From Fodinibius sp041642155 (GTDB taxonomy: Bacteria; Bacteroidota; Rhodothermia; Balneolales; Balneolaceae), in assembly GCF_041642155.1 (NCBI RefSeq), contig NZ_JBEPWZ010000010.1:1-31444 (forward strand): a stretch of DNA of 31,444 nt, written 5' to 3'. Shown in pieces: positions 1 through 7,906 of this stretch (the first letter of the stretch is position 1; the number at the start of each line of letters is the position of its first letter). The notes under the pieces were generated by a model. The model was not told the DNA's origin. It was given only the letters and a program-made list of their open reading frames with translations, and ran no database searches. The position numbers and the translations under genes are program-made.

Positions 1-342
1 GATCTTCAGGGCAACTTCAATGCCCGAACAAGCGGGGGGCACATCGACCTCAATAACATTCGCGGTGTCGTTGAAGCTCAGACCAGCGGGGGTAATATCG
101 AAGCCGATTTTATATCGCTAGCCTCTTCTACTGATCTTAAAACAAGCGGTGGTAATATTGATATCACGCTGCCTCGCAAAGAGGGAGCTAATCTCAACCT
201 GAAAGGCAGCTACGTCCACTCTAAACTCACTAATTTTTCGGGTGATAGCAAGCGGAATGAAATAACGGGAACCATAAACGGCGGAGGCCCCCTGGTCTCG
301 GCCCGTACTTCGGGGGGATTAGTAGTCCTCGCATTTCAGTAA
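1..342 (+). CDS. TSGG-repeat (DUF4097-like) protein, C-terminal end
   Basis: Only the last 113 codons are in the window; the start lies to the left. The frame opens at base 1 and ends at TAA 340-342. The translation carries four spaced TSGG motifs (RTSGGHI, QTSGGNI, KTSGGNI, RTSGGLV), each followed by a short alternating hydrophobic stretch. This is the pattern of the DUF4097 putative-adhesin domain, a right-handed beta-helix-like repeat found in many bacterial envelope proteins, often near extracytoplasmic sigma/anti-sigma systems. No membrane segment is visible in this part. The molecular role of the family is poorly defined, so only the domain type is claimed. A hairpin with a modest T-rich tail follows 43 bases later. 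Confidence 0.75.
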   Translation, partial: DLQGNFNARTSGGHIDLNNIRGVVEAQTSGGNIEADFISLASSTDLKTSGGNIDITLPRKEGANLNLKGSYVHSKLTNFSGDSKRNEITGTINGGGPLVSARTSGGLVVLAFQ

Positions 343-384
343 TTAACCGGGCTCGCGCTCCTTCATTTATTTTCATTTTCTCGC

Positions 385-422
385 CGGGAACCGGGGGGCT
401 TGATCTCCGGTTCCCGTTGATT
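385..422 (+). terminator. Stem-loop terminator between convergent genes
   Basis: A perfect 10-bp stem (CGGGAACCGG at 385-394 with CCGGTTCCCG at 407-416) has a 12-base loop and is followed by TTGATTTATT on the plus strand. It sits between the plus-strand TSGG protein and the convergent minus-strand gene ending at 453. The T-run is interrupted, so termination strength is uncertain. Confidence 0.6.
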
Positions 423-452
423 TATTCAAGGCTGAGAGCGTGTTCGGTAAAA

Positions 453-1097
453 TCATTTCCCATCGGTCTTAACCTGTTTATCTATGGTTTCGCCCGTTAT
501 AACCATGATATGTGCCCAGGGCGTACCCGGCTCCATAATCCAGGGTGCTCCTTCACTGACCGGTTTCTTAGCCAATCCGGTAGAGGCTTCGGTGGCAAAC
601 GGAATATAGACCACATAGGTGGGGGAGACCTCTTTTGCTGTAGAATTCTCATAATTAAAAGCGTCGGCCGGACCCGATAAAGAATATAAAGCCATCGGTT
701 TCTCAGGCATCGGCAGTTGCCCGGATTTTATCTCGGAACGTCGAATCAGGTCCACTTCTTTGCGTGACATCCCCTTCGCCTTCAATTCCCGTCCCCGTTC
801 CATAAAAGGATCAAGATCCTTGTGATAACAGGCAACGTGGAACTCCGAATCCCGCGGGTTGTCCGCTATACAAATTAAATTATTCGTCCCCTCTCTCAGC
901 GTAGACAAGGTGGTATCGGCATTGTACCCCAACACCATCGCCCCGGCCTGCATACTCTCGGGAGCGGCGCTTACTGCCGCTGAAATTTGCTGCCGAGAAT
1001 CAGGCAGGGTTTGCTGTCCCACCACAGTACCCGTAGCAGTAAAGAACATCCATATCCACCCCACTATTATCAGTGACCATTGCATTTGACAACCCAT
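453..1097 (-). CDS. Secreted protein of unknown function
   Basis: 214 residues. The N-terminus has a hydrophobic run (about residues 6-26) ending near VVGQQ, which looks like a Sec signal peptide, so export is likely. The mature part is polar, with a Cys-containing stretch (NNLICIADNP, then FHVACYHKDL at about 85-95) and a Pro-rich middle. No known domain was recognised. The ATG at 1097 is preferred over the in-frame ATG at 1085 because an AAGAAGG Shine-Dalgarno sequence lies about 6 bases upstream of it. The gene is divergent from the Gfo/Idh/MocA oxidoreductase, with a 347-bp gap that holds a perfect AT-rich inverted repeat close to this gene's start. Function is not assigned. Confidence 0.6.
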   Translation of the reverse strand: MGCQMQWSLIIVGWIWMFFTATGTVVGQQTLPDSRQQISAAVSAAPESMQAGAMVLGYNADTTLSTLREGTNNLICIADNPRDSEFHVACYHKDLDPFMERGRELKAKGMSRKEVDLIRRSEIKSGQLPMPEKPMALYSLSGPADAFNYENSTAKEVSPTYVVYIPFATEASTGLAKKPVSEGAPWIMEPGTPWAHIMVITGETIDKQVKTDGK

Positions 1098-1444
1098 AGG
1101 AACCTTCTTTTAAAATAAAAATTGAGTAAAATATACGAATTCCATCATGCTTTTCATCATGTAATTCGTATATAGAGTCAAAAAGGCTGTATTTAATATA
1201 ATGATTACACGCACCAATTAGGGCTTACATCACCAGTTAAACAAAGCCTATCAATAAAAAGCTTTGAAAAAACCAGGAATTTTAGTCAATATCAAAGCCT
1301 GACCGTATTCAAATCCACAGCATATATTTTAAAGGTGTATGTGAAGATTTTGAATGCGCGAAAACGCAGAGATTGGCCAAAAGAACGGTTTGGCAAAATC
1401 TATTAACATTAATATGTCTTTTACATCAATAAAAAGGAGTAATT
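1098..1444. other. Divergent intergenic region
   Basis: 347 bases between two divergent genes, AT-rich, with no convincing reading frame. It must hold promoters for both sides. It contains the inverted repeat at 1131-1173 and, at its right end, an AAGGAG Shine-Dalgarno sequence for the oxidoreductase. Nothing else was recognised. Confidence 0.6.
1131..1173. repeat. 11-bp perfect inverted repeat, possible operator or leader hairpin
   Basis: ATATACGAATT (1131-1141) and AATTCGTATAT (1163-1173) are exact inverted copies around a 21-base spacer. The spacer itself holds two direct CATCATG copies (1143-1149, 1155-1161). It lies 34 bases upstream of the minus-strand start at 1097, so it would be in that gene's promoter or 5' leader. 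A dimeric regulator site or an mRNA hairpin are both possible. Confidence 0.45.
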
Positions 1445-2611
1445 ATGAGTTATTCAAGACGTGATTTTCTTTCCCATCTTTCGCTCGGTCTCGGTTCGGT
1501 AGTTGCTCTTCCGGGCCTTACCATGCTTGATAATACAAAGCGTCTTTCTTCGGCTGCAGGCCTGGCTGAACTTCCCGAAAGTGAAAAACTCGGGGTGGCC
1601 CTGGTCGGACTTGGCAGGTATGCAACCGGACAGATTGCCCCGGCCCTGCAGGAGACAACACTGTGCAGGCTGGCGGGCATTGTAACCGGCACGCCTCGGA
1701 AGGAGGAAGAATGGGGCCGGAAATACGATCTTCCGGAGTCCAATATCTATAACTATGAGACCTATGACCAGATAGCCGATAACGACGATATTGATATCAT
1801 CTATGTGGTATTGCCCAACAGCATGCACGCCGAGTACTCCATCCGGGCCGCTGAGGCCGGCAAGCATGTTATTTGCGAAAAACCGATGGCCACTTCGGCC
1901 AGGGACTGCCAGCGTATGATTGATGCCTCCCAAAAAGCCGGACGCAAGCTTTCGATCGGCTATCGCCTGCATTTCGAGCCTCATAATAAAGAAATGATGC
2001 GGCTGGGCCGCAGTGAGGTACTGGGAAACGCAGAACAGATGAGTGGCACCCACAGTTTTCCCCTGAACGACCCCGGCGCCTGGCGTCTTGACAAAGAGCT
2101 GGCGGGCGGGGGACCCCTGATGGATGTAGGCATTTATGTGATACAGGCCGGTCTTTATACCATGGGACAGCTGCCGACGTCGGTCATGGCCTGGGATGAA
2201 ACGCAAAACCCTGAAAATTTCCCGGAAGTGGAAGGGACGATACGGTGGGAGCTGAACTTCCCGAAGGATGCCGTGCTTTACGGCGAGTCGAGTTACGAAG
2301 ATCGCGGAAATAACTTTCGTTTGGAAGCGACCAATGGGTGGGCGGAACTCAGTCCCGCTTACAGCTACAGCGGCATCCGGGGAGACACCAGTGAAGAACC
2401 CATGGATTTTCCGCAGGTCAATCAGCAGGCTCTGCAAATGGATGACTTCGCCCGCTGTATCCTCGAAGACGACCGGACCATCGTGCCCGGAGAGATGGGC
2501 AAGCGCGACATGATTATTATGGAAGCTATTTACGAGTCAGCCGAGACGGGTCGGGAAGTATCTCTGGATTTCGATAAAGAAGAGGGATATATACGCCCGC
2601 TTGCGGAATGA
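1445..2611 (+). CDS. Tat-exported Gfo/Idh/MocA family oxidoreductase
   Basis: 388 residues, the usual length for exported members of the glucose-fructose-oxidoreductase-like family. The N-terminus has a twin-arginine signal (SRRDFL at residues 4-9, then a hydrophobic stretch ending near 27), so the folded, cofactor-loaded enzyme is probably exported to the periplasm. A Rossmann nucleotide-binding site follows (GLGRYATG, about 55-62), then the family's EKPMA motif (Lys about 145) and a C-terminal sheet domain with DVGIYVIQ (about 226). It should be an NAD(P)-dependent oxidoreductase acting on a sugar or polyol; the substrate cannot be read from sequence. The start is supported by an AAGGAG site 6-7 bases upstream. 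The gene stands alone and is convergent with tonB, only 18 bp away. Confidence 0.88.
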   Translation: MSYSRRDFLSHLSLGLGSVVALPGLTMLDNTKRLSSAAGLAELPESEKLGVALVGLGRYATGQIAPALQETTLCRLAGIVTGTPRKEEEWGRKYDLPESNIYNYETYDQIADNDDIDIIYVVLPNSMHAEYSIRAAEAGKHVICEKPMATSARDCQRMIDASQKAGRKLSIGYRLHFEPHNKEMMRLGRSEVLGNAEQMSGTHSFPLNDPGAWRLDKELAGGGPLMDVGIYVIQAGLYTMGQLPTSVMAWDETQNPENFPEVEGTIRWELNFPKDAVLYGESSYEDRGNNFRLEATNGWAELSPAYSYSGIRGDTSEEPMDFPQVNQQALQMDDFARCILEDDRTIVPGEMGKRDMIIMEAIYESAETGREVSLDFDKEEGYIRPLAE

Positions 2612-2629
2612 TTCCGGCAGGATACTCAG

Positions 2630-3454
2630 TTACTCCAGGACAAACCGAAAGGTGATGGTCCCCCACTGTGCCTGCTGGGGCACGCCGGAGGGCAGGCGGG
2701 AAAAGCGCCAGCTTCGAAGGGTCCGCAATACTTCCCGCTCTAATTCGGGATTCATTTTCTTCAGAGGGATAATACGTCCGATCGTGCCGTCGGGCTTCAC
2801 TTCAAACCGGATGGTCAGGGTCGCTTCCAAATCCGTGGGGTTTTCGGGCAGCGGCTGTACCATGGGGGAGCGATCGACGTCTCCCTCCCACTCCAATTCA
2901 TACGGTGCTGATTTTTCCTGCTCGTTACCCGTGCCCTGGTCCGACTGAATATCGCCGGTCCTCCCCTGCGGGTCCCCACTGCTTTCCGCCCCCTCCTGCC
3001 GAACTTCATCCTGCTCCGTCTGGGGCGGGACCGTCACTTCCTGCTGTTCTTCCGTCGCCGTTTCTTTTTCGGGATCTACCTCGTCCGTATCAGGGGTTTG
3101 AACTTCTTCCTCCTCTATCTCCTCGGTCTGATCCGCCAAATCAACCTGCTTGGCTGTTTCCTCTGTTGTTTCCTGCTGCTCCTCGGCGGGATCCGGCGTC
3201 TCAGGATCCGGATTTTCCGGTTCTGTTTCCGAGGGGTCCGGACGCGTGGCCACCTCCTCATTTTGCTGTTCGGCAAACTCGGCCGGCGAGCCCGACTGAA
3301 ACTCACCAAACTGGACTTCGATAAAAGAGGGACGGGCCTTGGTTTGAATGGTAAAGGAATATAACAAAAATATGATTACCAGCACTACATGCACCCCACC
3401 CGTGACCAACAGGGCAAAACGATCTTCTTCTTTTTGGAATGTAGGTAGTTCCAT
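2630..3454 (-). CDS. tonB: TonB-family energy transducer
   Basis: 274 residues. One membrane anchor lies near the N-terminus (about residues 14-36). A long Glu/Pro/Thr/Gln-rich linker (about 50-185) would span the periplasm. The C-terminal TonB domain (about 200-274) shows the typical pattern of a beta strand with VKPDGTIG, then a helix and LRSWRFSRLP. TonB couples the inner-membrane ExbB/ExbD proton motor to outer-membrane receptors. It is the last gene of the exbB-exbD-tonB unit, 10 bp after exbD. The linker is strongly acidic rather than the Pro-Lys/Pro-Glu mix of enterobacterial TonB. A TolA-like role is the main alternative, but the C-terminal strand-helix-strand pattern favours TonB. 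Confidence 0.88.
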   Translation of the reverse strand: MELPTFQKEEDRFALLVTGGVHVVLVIIFLLYSFTIQTKARPSFIEVQFGEFQSGSPAEFAEQQNEEVATRPDPSETEPENPDPETPDPAEEQQETTEETAKQVDLADQTEEIEEEEVQTPDTDEVDPEKETATEEQQEVTVPPQTEQDEVRQEGAESSGDPQGRTGDIQSDQGTGNEQEKSAPYELEWEGDVDRSPMVQPLPENPTDLEATLTIRFEVKPDGTIGRIIPLKKMNPELEREVLRTLRSWRFSRLPSGVPQQAQWGTITFRFVLE

Positions 3455-3464
3455 GTACGGGCTG

Positions 3465-3875
3465 TTATTGTGAAGTTTGTTCGGTAGCCATCACAATATT
3501 TAACTGTAACGCTTTGGCAACATTCATTACACGGACCGCATTATCGACGATAGCATCTTTGTCGGCCCGCAATACCAGGGTGCCCTCCGGGTTCTCATTT
3601 TTGGCTTCCTGCAGTGAGGAGGCCAGCATGCCTTTCCCGGTCAGCTCCCCATTTACAAAGAACTCTCCGTCTTTCGTAACCGCCACATTAATAAATTGCG
3701 AGTCGGTCTGCGCACCGGTTTCCGCTTCGGGAATATTCACCTTAATACCGAAGTTCGTAACAAAGGAAGAGGTCAGCAGGAAGAAAATCAGCAGCAACAA
3801 TACAATATCTGTCAGTGACGACTGTGAAAACATCGTCAGCGGCTCCATTTTATTTTCATCTTCTCTAAAGTCCAT
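3465..3875 (-). CDS. exbD: ExbD/TolR-family biopolymer transport protein
   Basis: 136 residues with the ExbD/TolR layout: a short cytoplasmic N-terminus, one membrane helix (about 18-38) starting at SLTDIVLLLLIFFLL with the proton-path Asp near residue 23, and a periplasmic domain of about 95 residues with the VAVTKDGEFFVNG strand pattern. It forms the proton-driven motor with ExbB and passes energy to TonB. Its ATG overlaps the stop codon of exbB by one base (TAATG at 3875), which points to translational coupling. tonB follows after 10 bp. Confidence 0.92.
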   Translation of the reverse strand: MDFREDENKMEPLTMFSQSSLTDIVLLLLIFFLLTSSFVTNFGIKVNIPEAETGAQTDSQFINVAVTKDGEFFVNGELTGKGMLASSLQEAKNENPEGTLVLRADKDAIVDNAVRVMNVAKALQLNIVMATEQTSQ

Positions 3876-4627
3876 TACCGTACCTTCTGTGCTTCTTGTT
3901 TCTTTTTATTGGATGGCGACTGCAGCATATCGATAAAATCCGCCGATGCATTTTCTAACTCATGAACGGTACGATTTATTTTGCCAAGCAGAAAATTATA
4001 AAACCCGTAGGCAATGATACCCACAATCAGACCGGTCGCGGTGGTGATCAGCGCTTCCCAGATACCCCCTGCCAGCACGCTGGGATTCACATTTCCCTGC
4101 AGCGACTGAATATCCATAAAGGCTTCGATCATTCCGGTTACCGTCCCCGTAAACCCGACCAGCGGGGCAACACCCGCAATCGTTGCCAGCCAGTTCATTC
4201 GCTTTTCGAGATGAAAGATCTCTTTTTTCCCGGCATTGCTGATAGCACTTTCAATATCCCGGATGGAACGACCCAGCCGACGAATTCCGGCTTTAAGAAT
4301 GCGGGCCAGAGGCTTGTCGATACTATCACAATACGTTAAAGCGCGCTGGCGGTCCCCGTCCTTCAGCATTCCCTCGACGGTGCGCAGGAAGCCATCTACT
4401 TCAATACGGGAGTTATTGAGCGACCGCCACCGTTCAGCAATCACAAAAATGGCAACAATTGACAAGATAAACAGAGGAATCATCAGCACGCCCCCCTCTG
4501 CAAGCAGTTCCAGCATCGACATGCTCTCCTGCTGGGCTGCCAAGTCCAGGCTGTCAGCTATTGCTGAGGTATCTACGACTGAGGTATCCGGTTGAGACTG
4601 TATCCAAAAGAAAAGTAAGGCTTGCAT
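3875..4627 (-). CDS. exbB: ExbB/TolQ/MotA-family proton channel protein
   Basis: 250 residues with three membrane helices: about 45-67 (GGVLMIPLFILSIVAIFVIA), about 145-170 (with GVAPLVGFTGTVTGM, the conserved TolQ/ExbB core) and about 185-210 (WEALITTATGLIVGIIAYG). The first 40 residues are an N-terminal extension rich in Asp/Ser/Gln. ExbB forms the pentameric channel around ExbD in the inner membrane. The gene starts 31 bp after the HU-SPOR gene and overlaps exbD by one base, so it probably belongs to one transcript with the barrel-HU-HU/SPOR genes. Confidence 0.92.
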   Translation of the reverse strand: MQALLFFWIQSQPDTSVVDTSAIADSLDLAAQQESMSMLELLAEGGVLMIPLFILSIVAIFVIAERWRSLNNSRIEVDGFLRTVEGMLKDGDRQRALTYCDSIDKPLARILKAGIRRLGRSIRDIESAISNAGKKEIFHLEKRMNWLATIAGVAPLVGFTGTVTGMIEAFMDIQSLQGNVNPSVLAGGIWEALITTATGLIVGIIAYGFYNFLLGKINRTVHELENASADFIDMLQSPSNKKKQEAQKVR

Positions 4628-4658
4628 AAAATTGATCCTCTATGTTACAACTATATGG

Positions 4659-5816
4659 TTAAAAACGATTTATAAAGTTATTATTTTGATAAGGTTCAGG
4701 CAGTTCCCGGACCGCTTCCTGGGCTGCACTGATGGTGGAAAATTGACCGATACCCACCCGGTAATACGTACTTCCGTTGATATCCGTCTCCTTTATCCTG
4801 GTACGAAAACCTTCTTGCACCAGGCCCTGCTTTTTCTCTTCGGCCAGCTCCATAGTGCGCAGAGAGTGTACGACGATCGTGAAAAAGCCACTGTCAATGT
4901 CCTCGTTAAACTCGCCATACAAACCGTACGGCTCTGTTTCAACGGTTGAAGTCGGTGTCTCATTGCCCTGCTCGCCGGGCGGTTCAGGCTGCTGTTCCGC
5001 AGGTTCGGCATTATCCCCCCCTTCTCCGATTGCCTGCTCGCCGGGCTGCCCGGCATTTTCCCGCTCCATACGCTGCTGCTCAGCAGGAGGACCGGGAGAC
5101 GGGGAGCTTTCGCTGCCAGCCCCATGGGATCCAAACAGGCCAAAATCGTAGGCCAGCCACCCGGCGACAGATAAAGTAAGAATTACAGCGAGAATTACAA
5201 TAGCTTTCCCCAGCGGATCGTTATCAAGAGATTTGGTCGCTTCCTGCGAACCCACTTCCGCCTTCGCGGCAGCTGGTGCTGCCGGTACCGGCGGGGCTGC
5301 AGAATCTTCGTTATCCCCGTCCTGCATTTCTTCCTGCCGGAACACCGGGTCCCTGTCTGCCTGCTCCTTCGGGGGCGCCCCGGGCGATATCTCCGGCGGC
5401 GGTACGGACTCTGTTTCCGGGATTTCTTTTTCGGGAGAATCCGAGCCATTGCCGTTTAGTTCAGGGACCTCAATCTCTTTCTCCCGGGACTCCGGTACTT
5501 CCGCTTCATCCGGCCGCCCCGCCACCGGTACGTCCGTGCCATCCGGCTCTTTAAAAGCGCCAATGAGCTCAATCGGCTTCATGCCGGCGTATTTGTTATT
5601 AATTTCCGTTGACAGGATCTCCGAGGGTACAAACTCCAATCGATCCTGAACCGTCTTAAACGTTCCAAATCCCTCAATACGAACGGGGTCCCGGCCGGTT
5701 TCAACCCGTTGGATATGATTGGTCAGCTCCGCAAACTGCTGGCCCACACGATCCTCATCCATGCCCGTCCGTTCGGCAAGCAGTGTTATCAATTGTTCTC
5801 GGTTAACCGTTGTCAT
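4659..5816 (-). CDS. HU-like domain protein with transmembrane helix and SPOR domain
   Basis: 385 residues with three parts. Residues 1-87 resemble an HU/IHF-type fold (helical start, then VRIEGFGTFKTV and a strand region with KPIELIG), like the CCDC81-type prokaryotic HU domains described from Bacteroidota. Residues about 90-200 are a Pro/Glu-rich acidic linker. One membrane helix lies at about 205-224 (KAIVILAVILTLSVAGWLAY). After a second Gly/Glu/Gln-rich linker, residues about 308-383 form a SPOR domain (FFTIVVHSL, then YYRVGIGQFSTISAAQ), a peptidoglycan-binding module specific for denuded glycan. The expected topology is HU domain in the cytoplasm and SPOR in the periplasm. It overlaps the upstream short HU gene by 4 bp (ATGA). 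The cellular role, perhaps in envelope or chromosome organisation, is inferred. Confidence 0.85.
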   Translation of the reverse strand: MTTVNREQLITLLAERTGMDEDRVGQQFAELTNHIQRVETGRDPVRIEGFGTFKTVQDRLEFVPSEILSTEINNKYAGMKPIELIGAFKEPDGTDVPVAGRPDEAEVPESREKEIEVPELNGNGSDSPEKEIPETESVPPPEISPGAPPKEQADRDPVFRQEEMQDGDNEDSAAPPVPAAPAAAKAEVGSQEATKSLDNDPLGKAIVILAVILTLSVAGWLAYDFGLFGSHGAGSESSPSPGPPAEQQRMERENAGQPGEQAIGEGGDNAEPAEQQPEPPGEQGNETPTSTVETEPYGLYGEFNEDIDSGFFTIVVHSLRTMELAEEKKQGLVQEGFRTRIKETDINGSTYYRVGIGQFSTISAAQEAVRELPEPYQNNNFINRF

Positions 5817-6016
5817 GACTGGAGTTGCTTTTCAGGGGTAAAGCTGATGGTATCCTTGGGCGGCATCATTACAACACGACCATTGTCGTACTGTTTTTGA
5901 AACTGTTTCCGGTGTTCAACGCGGAAAGAACCCACGCCGTCAATTCTAACGCTATTTCTTTGAGCTATTTGTTCCCGCACAACTTCAACAAATGCCTGCA
6001 CAAACTCCTGATCCAT
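5813..6016 (-). CDS. Very short HU-family DNA-binding protein
   Basis: 67 residues from ATG 6016. In-frame TTG 6031 and GTG 6028 are possible, but a GGTG sequence 9 bases upstream favours the ATG. The sequence runs from one amphipathic helix into VRIDGVGSFRVEHRKQ, matching the HU VxLxGFGTF core, then a basic segment and a final VVMMPPKDTISFTPEKQL, the HU C-terminal strand with the PPKD/F-P-K pattern. Compared with a normal HU of about 90 residues it lacks roughly the first helix. Its stop overlaps the start of the HU-SPOR gene (ATGA), so the two HU-type proteins are translationally coupled and may pair. DNA binding is likely but not proven. Confidence 0.8.
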   Translation of the reverse strand: MDQEFVQAFVEVVREQIAQRNSVRIDGVGSFRVEHRKQFQKQYDNGRVVMMPPKDTISFTPEKQLQS

Positions 6017-6033
6017 CCTGTATGTCACCAAAA

Positions 6034-7737
6034 CTATAGTTTAAAAGTGAGTCCGCCATAAATCTGCAGGGGACGCTCTACATATCCTTCCCACTGCTGG
6101 TACTGTTGATCCAGGAGGTTAACGACTTTCCCGTATATCCCGATCTTGTCGGTGATCGACAGGTCAAGCTGTCCCCCCACCAACAGGTAATCCTCCATAT
6201 CCTGTCCCTGGTCGTTTTCACGTATACCGCGGTAATCGGCCCAGCCTTCGATCGTCATCCCGTCGAACAGCTTCAACCCGAATCCCGAATTCAAGCCCAG
6301 CTTTTCCGAATAGGGAATACGTCCCCCGTCCCGCAGCTCCGGAAGCTGTGCATACGCTTCTCCGCTCAGCCAAAATTTTTCCGGTACCACCTGGTGGGTA
6401 GCCGCGGCATACAGGCGGATGTTCGTGGCATCGGCATACCGTACCTTGTAGAACAGCAGCTGATCCGGATTTGTGGCAACGGCGTTCCGTTCAAAGATGG
6501 GGTGATGAGAAATATCCTCGAAGAGAATGCCGCCCGACAGGCTCCCGACTTCGGAATAGGTCAGCTTCAGCTCACCCGAGCCGTACATTTTGTACGTATG
6601 CCGAAAGTTATTGCCGGAATCCAAAAACCGGTTGGTGGTATGCAGCTGTTCCGCCGTGCGCACATAGGGCTTTGCTCCGATATTACCAATCAGGGTAGCC
6701 CCTTCAAAAAGCGGCAGTTCAATAGTTGCATCGGGACCAAAGTATATTTTGTCTTCAAACGCATCGGATCCATAAAAAATGCTGGCATCCACGGTCAGGT
6801 GCAGTTCATAGTTAAACAGTCGCTGGTATTCAACGCCTGCTTGTCCCGTCATCCACTGGTCGGCCACCAAGCTATTGCTGTAATCGCCCATCCGTCCGCC
6901 CAGTTTGGCCGTAATGGTTTCCGTGGGACTGGCTCCCGCCCACCGTTTTGAGAGCGAAATGTTATACACCCCTTCATCCGTCTGATCGGAAAGATCGCCG
7001 GCCAGCACCCTGGCATCATAATATCGCATATGAGCCTGTACCTGCCATCCCGCCACGCCGTTTTTCATGCGCTCGAGATTCGCCCCGATATCAAATCCGC
7101 CATACTCTTTGCGCGGGCTGTCGGGAATATCCAGGGAAGTTTCCACGCCATACATGTGATTAAAGCTGTTCTGCAGACCCAGGTCCAATCCCAGGCGCGT
7201 CTGTTCGTCTAATTTGGTTGCAAACTCCCCGTTGGCGGTTAAAAATCGAAAGCTGCTCGCCTGCCCGTCCAAGTGTCCCTCGGAAGAAGAAAAATCCAGG
7301 TCACCGCCGACATAACTCTTGTCATTCAGTCGAGTTACGCCCCAGAAGTTGGCTTCGGGACTGGTATAGCTGCCCCCGCCCACCCGTCCGAAGGCGTTAA
7401 TATCCGGCGAATAGTGCAACCGGGCATAGGGAGGCGGATCAGGCCGGGCCATATCACTTATGGGAAGGTCGGCCACAACTTCTTCGCGGCTTTCAATATA
7501 GGGCATGCGGTCGGGATCTACCCTGTAGACTCGAGAAGCAGGCTCAAAACCAAGGATCGGCTGCCGCCGAAGTCCGGGAAAACGCGCATTAAACTCGCTG
7601 CGAATTTCAATATCCTGTGGATCTATTTCCGGCAGCATCGCATCGTCCTCCCCGCCCTGCCGGTCCTGGGCAGCCAGTGGAAAAGCAACGATTGCTATAA
7701 AAATCGATAAAAAAGTACCAGTTAAAATGCGTTTCAT
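6034..7737 (-). CDS. Outer-membrane beta-barrel protein resembling a TonB receptor without plug
   Basis: 567 residues. A Sec signal peptide covers residues 1-23 (cut near AAQD). After a polar N-terminal segment (about 24-105, Asp/Pro/Arg-rich), the rest alternates in a way typical of outer-membrane barrels. The end, VVNLLDQQYQQWEGYVERP then GGLTFKL with final Leu, matches the last strands of TonB-dependent receptors. No plug domain or carboxypeptidase-like domain is seen, and the protein is shorter than normal receptors (650-1000 residues). It precedes the short HU gene by about 17 bp and lies upstream of exbB-exbD-tonB, so a functional link to the Ton system is reasonable but inferred. A porin-like or assembly role is the alternative. 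Confidence 0.75.
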   Translation of the reverse strand: MKRILTGTFLSIFIAIVAFPLAAQDRQGGEDDAMLPEIDPQDIEIRSEFNARFPGLRRQPILGFEPASRVYRVDPDRMPYIESREEVVADLPISDMARPDPPPYARLHYSPDINAFGRVGGGSYTSPEANFWGVTRLNDKSYVGGDLDFSSSEGHLDGQASSFRFLTANGEFATKLDEQTRLGLDLGLQNSFNHMYGVETSLDIPDSPRKEYGGFDIGANLERMKNGVAGWQVQAHMRYYDARVLAGDLSDQTDEGVYNISLSKRWAGASPTETITAKLGGRMGDYSNSLVADQWMTGQAGVEYQRLFNYELHLTVDASIFYGSDAFEDKIYFGPDATIELPLFEGATLIGNIGAKPYVRTAEQLHTTNRFLDSGNNFRHTYKMYGSGELKLTYSEVGSLSGGILFEDISHHPIFERNAVATNPDQLLFYKVRYADATNIRLYAAATHQVVPEKFWLSGEAYAQLPELRDGGRIPYSEKLGLNSGFGLKLFDGMTIEGWADYRGIRENDQGQDMEDYLLVGGQLDLSITDKIGIYGKVVNLLDQQYQQWEGYVERPLQIYGGLTFKL

Positions 7738-7871
7738 GGGTTGTTGGATAATTACAGTAAAGGCTGAATGCCGATGAAAATCAGTTTTAATGTACTAATT
7801 TTTTAGCAACGATTAATGCCCAATTGCCGGACTTTTATACCTGGCTGAGGTTCTTCTGTTTCGACTAAAGT

Positions 7872-7906
7872 ACAAAAATAATAATTAGACGGCGGTCACA
7901 CCACCG
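7872..7906 (-). terminator. Terminator after flippase-like gene
   Basis: On the minus strand CGGTGG (7906-7901), loop TGTGA, then CCGCCG (7895-7890) form a 6-bp stem with one G-T pair, followed by a T/A-rich tail TCTAATTATTATTTTTG. The stem overlaps the stop codon of the flippase-like gene. It separates the gcvT-to-flippase block from the barrel/HU/Ton block. Confidence 0.55.

Noticed and set aside
1454..2437. 327-codon minus-strand frame over the Gfo/Idh/MocA gene
   Set aside because: It is antisense to a gene with a clear Tat signal, Shine-Dalgarno site and conserved motifs; the antisense product has no domain.
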